A stretch of 41,607 nucleotides of DNA from Bacteroidales bacterium (GTDB taxonomy: Bacteria > Bacteroidota > Bacteroidia > Bacteroidales > Muribaculaceae): positions 1-41,607 of the forward strand of contig QAMW01000049.1 in the NCBI GenBank assembly GCA_003150235.1, given 5' to 3'. The notes beneath the pieces were generated by a model. It did no database searches and was not told the DNA's origin. It was given only the letters and a program-made list of their open reading frames with translations. Shown here piece after piece: positions 40,170-41,607 of this stretch. Every line of letters starts with the position of its first letter. Within the stretch, counting starts at the first letter, position 1. The translations under genes and the position numbers were made by a program.

Positions 40170-40664
40170 TTATTTGTTCTGCAGTTCGCGAATCTTTTCG
40201 ATGATATGGCTCTCAGCGCCTTCGGTGTAACCGCTACGGCTGTCGGCGATATTACCGTCGCCGTCAACGATAAGGCAGTGAGGTATCATCTGTATGCCCA
40301 TCGCGCGCATAAAGTCGCTGTTGGGGTCGAGAAGTATGTCATACTCCCAGCCCTCTGCGTCGACAGTAGGTTTTACCTTGCTGGCATTCTGTCCGGTATC
40401 GACCGATATCGCCACGACCTTCATACCGGTCTCTTCCTGCCAGTCGGGATATACTTCGTGGATAGCCTTCAGCTCGCGGTTGCAAGGCTTGCACCATGAA
40501 GCGAAGAATGTGATTACAAAGGGCTTGCCGTCGTTGCTAAGCTTCGCTGTGTCAACGGTCTTGCCCTCCAAATCCTTTAGCTGTACCGAAGGTAGCTGTG
40601 CCTGGGCGGTTATTGCCGCAAGCGCGATCATCAGGGTTGCGGCTATTGTCTTAATCGATTTCAT
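40170..40664 (-). CDS. TlpA-like periplasmic thioredoxin
   Basis: 164 residues. Signal peptide to about 22 (ITAQAQ), then a thioredoxin fold of the TlpA/AhpC type: VQLKDLEGKTVDTAKL, the redox site FFASWCKPCNRELKAI, VVAISVDTGQNASKV and the cis-Pro loop GIQMIPHCLIVDGDG. It reduces disulfides on exported proteins or passes on electrons from the inner membrane. It is the first gene of the operon with DUF6029, Omp28-like and sorting-tail genes. The -7 box TAAATTTG is at 40701-40694 (minus); no clear -33 was seen. Confidence 0.9.
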   Translation of the reverse strand: MKSIKTIAATLMIALAAITAQAQLPSVQLKDLEGKTVDTAKLSNDGKPFVITFFASWCKPCNRELKAIHEVYPDWQEETGMKVVAISVDTGQNASKVKPTVDAEGWEYDILLDPNSDFMRAMGIQMIPHCLIVDGDGNIADSRSGYTEGAESHIIEKIRELQNK

Positions 40665-40779
40665 ATTGTCAGTGATATGATGGTAATAATGTGCAAATTT
40701 ACTACTTTAGACTGAAAAAATATAAATATAATTGAAAAAAATGCGGTGGAAAGATTCCAATAGGAAGTGCAACTGGCAT

Positions 40780-40901
40780 TTCCTCACTCCTCCTCAGGGG
40801 AAGGCCGCGCGCCGAGGGGGCTGGGTAAGCCCCCGTTGAGGGCAACGCCGATTAATGTATTTTTCACCAGAAATTACCTGCAACACAAAAAAGGAGACCG
40901 A
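40780..40901. repeat. GC-rich intergenic repeat-like hairpins before the IS30 gene
   Basis: GGGGGC paired with GCCCCC (stem near 40818-40844) lies in a GC-rich patch that differs sharply from the A/T-rich DNA around it. A second hairpin, GGAGAC-CGAA-GTCTCC at about 40892-40907, follows. These resemble dispersed intergenic repeats or terminators of the TlpA gene's upstream neighbour. Confidence 0.4.
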
Positions 40902-40931
40902 AGTCTCCCTGCGATTAAGTAACTTTGTGTT
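40881..40931. repeat. inverted repeat flanking a hairpin, possible IS end
   Basis: CAACACAAA (about 40881-40889) and TTTGTGTTG (40923-40931) are perfect 9-bp inverted arms around the GGAGAC/GTCTCC hairpin. The right arm contains the transposase -7 box TAACTTTG (40920-40927). One arm may belong to the left terminal repeat of the insertion sequence, but the other end is outside the window. Confidence 0.4.
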
Positions 40932-40937
40932 GGTAAA

Positions 40938-41607
40938 ATGAAATATAATCACCTAACCGCGGAGCAAAGATACACAATAGACGTGTTACTCCGGCAAAAA
41001 AAGAGCAGAAAAGAGATTGCGCAGACCATAGGAGTGTCGCAATCTACCCTCTGCAGAGAGTTGAAGCGCAACAGTGGTCAACGCGGCTACCACTGGCAAA
41101 AGGCGCAGGTAAAAGCCGCTGACCGGCAGCGACGGTTGCAGAACTACAGGAGTCTAACGCTTGAAATACGTAATTTTATCCGCATTAAGATGCGTGAGGA
41201 ACAATGGTCCCCGGCTCAGATTGCAGGATGGTTACGTAAGCAAGGCAGGAAAAGTGTCTGCGTGGAAACGATTTATGCCTACATCCGTACGGACAAAGAT
41301 AATGGAGGGGATCTATGGAAGCATTGTCGCCATCAGCTCAAACATCGAAAGCGTCAGGTCTCGGCTCCGTATGTGACAGTACAGGACCGCACTATGATCG
41401 ATGACCGTCCGGCTGAATGGGATGGCTCCACACCGGGTGATTTCGAGATGGACACAATTGTCGGAAAGGATGGCAAGGGAGCAATCGTGACATTGGTCGA
41501 AAGGAATACCAACTTTACGCTGGCACGTAAACTGCCACAGGGAAAGAATGCCAAGGCTCTGGCGCAGACAGTCATTCTCATGCTGCTGCCTTATATAGGC
41601 AAAATCA
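40938..41607 (+). mobile_element. IS30-family transposase, cut by the window end
   Basis: About 223 codons are visible with no stop. The N-terminus is MKYNHLTAEQRYTIDVLL, followed by the IS30 helix-turn-helix (RKEIAQTIGVSQSTLCRELK with RNSGQRGYHW). Then come EEQWSPAQIAGWLRKQG and ETIYAYIRTDK, and the beginning of the DDE catalytic core, GDFEMDTIVGKDGKGAIVTL, with the first catalytic Asp in EMDT. This order is typical of IS30 transposases, which are about 320-380 residues, so roughly the last 100-150 residues lie outside. The gene has its own -7 box at 40920-40927. It looks intact as far as it can be seen. Confidence 0.92.

Noticed and set aside
1..41607. tRNA, rRNA, tmRNA or CRISPR arrays
   Set aside because: No T-loop-like GTTCGA-type signatures with cloverleaf partners, no ribosomal RNA core sequences and no regularly spaced direct repeats of 25-40 bp were seen on either strand.

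Overview
The window looks like a chromosomal segment from a member of the order Bacteroidales, most likely a gut Muribaculaceae-type organism (the family is inferred). The signs are repeated promoter signatures of the Bacteroidetes type (TAnnTTTG at -7, with TTG about 19-20 nt upstream), Bacteroidetes-restricted families (DUF4199, DUF6452, DUF6048, DUF6029, DUF5672, Omp28-like, a bacterial alpha-2-macroglobulin without thioester), C-terminal sorting-like tails on secreted proteins, a BioG-BioC fusion and short ATGA operon overlaps. No rRNA, tRNA or CRISPR array was seen.

Layout. 1-3656 is an accessory island of lower GC: a 5'-truncated KilA-N gene, a macrodomain protein, a TetR regulator with what look like two copies of its operator, a two-gene envelope operon (DUF2271-like lipoprotein plus a small beta-barrel) and a C-terminal remnant of a probable mobilization gene. 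At about 3.66 kb core chromosome begins, with a two-gene glycosyltransferase operon (minus), then bioA with a possible EVE/PUA-like gene (minus), and a secreted protein whose signal peptide is out of frame because of an A7 tract. 9.6-10.0 kb is rich in palindromes and 8-bp repeats and appears to form the leader of a membrane-anchored alpha/beta hydrolase. serC-serA follow, then an OmpA-family lipoprotein, a beta-helix lipoprotein, and a DUF4199/GT2/nitroreductase/DUF6452/DUF6048 cluster.

20-24.3 kb holds a small membrane protein, a DEDDy exonuclease and the biotin operon bioF-bioGC-bioD (minus), which together with bioA gives most of the late biotin pathway; bioB is not here. 24.3-27.8 kb is a second accessory pocket. 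It has a divergent pair (a WYL regulator and a protein of unknown function with uracil-glycosylase-like motifs) and a three-gene toxin-antitoxin-type cassette (HTH-DUF3791, DUF3990 ADP-ribosyltransferase-like, DUF3791).

28.1-34.6 kb encodes an SGNH hydrolase and a 1909-residue alpha-2-macroglobulin homologue. A palindromic repeat cluster separates these from an ECF sigma factor / membrane anti-sigma-like / Spy-like periplasmic protein operon. A 56-residue 2[4Fe-4S] ferredoxin and a four-gene envelope operon follow (TlpA-like thioredoxin, DUF6029, Omp28-like, sorting-tail protein). The window ends inside an IS30-family transposase.

The best candidates for something undescribed are the WYL/glycosylase-like divergent pair with an inverted repeat centred between its promoters, the TetR operator pair, and the palindromic leader upstream of the hydrolase. 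All family names rest on recognising motifs by eye; no searches were run.
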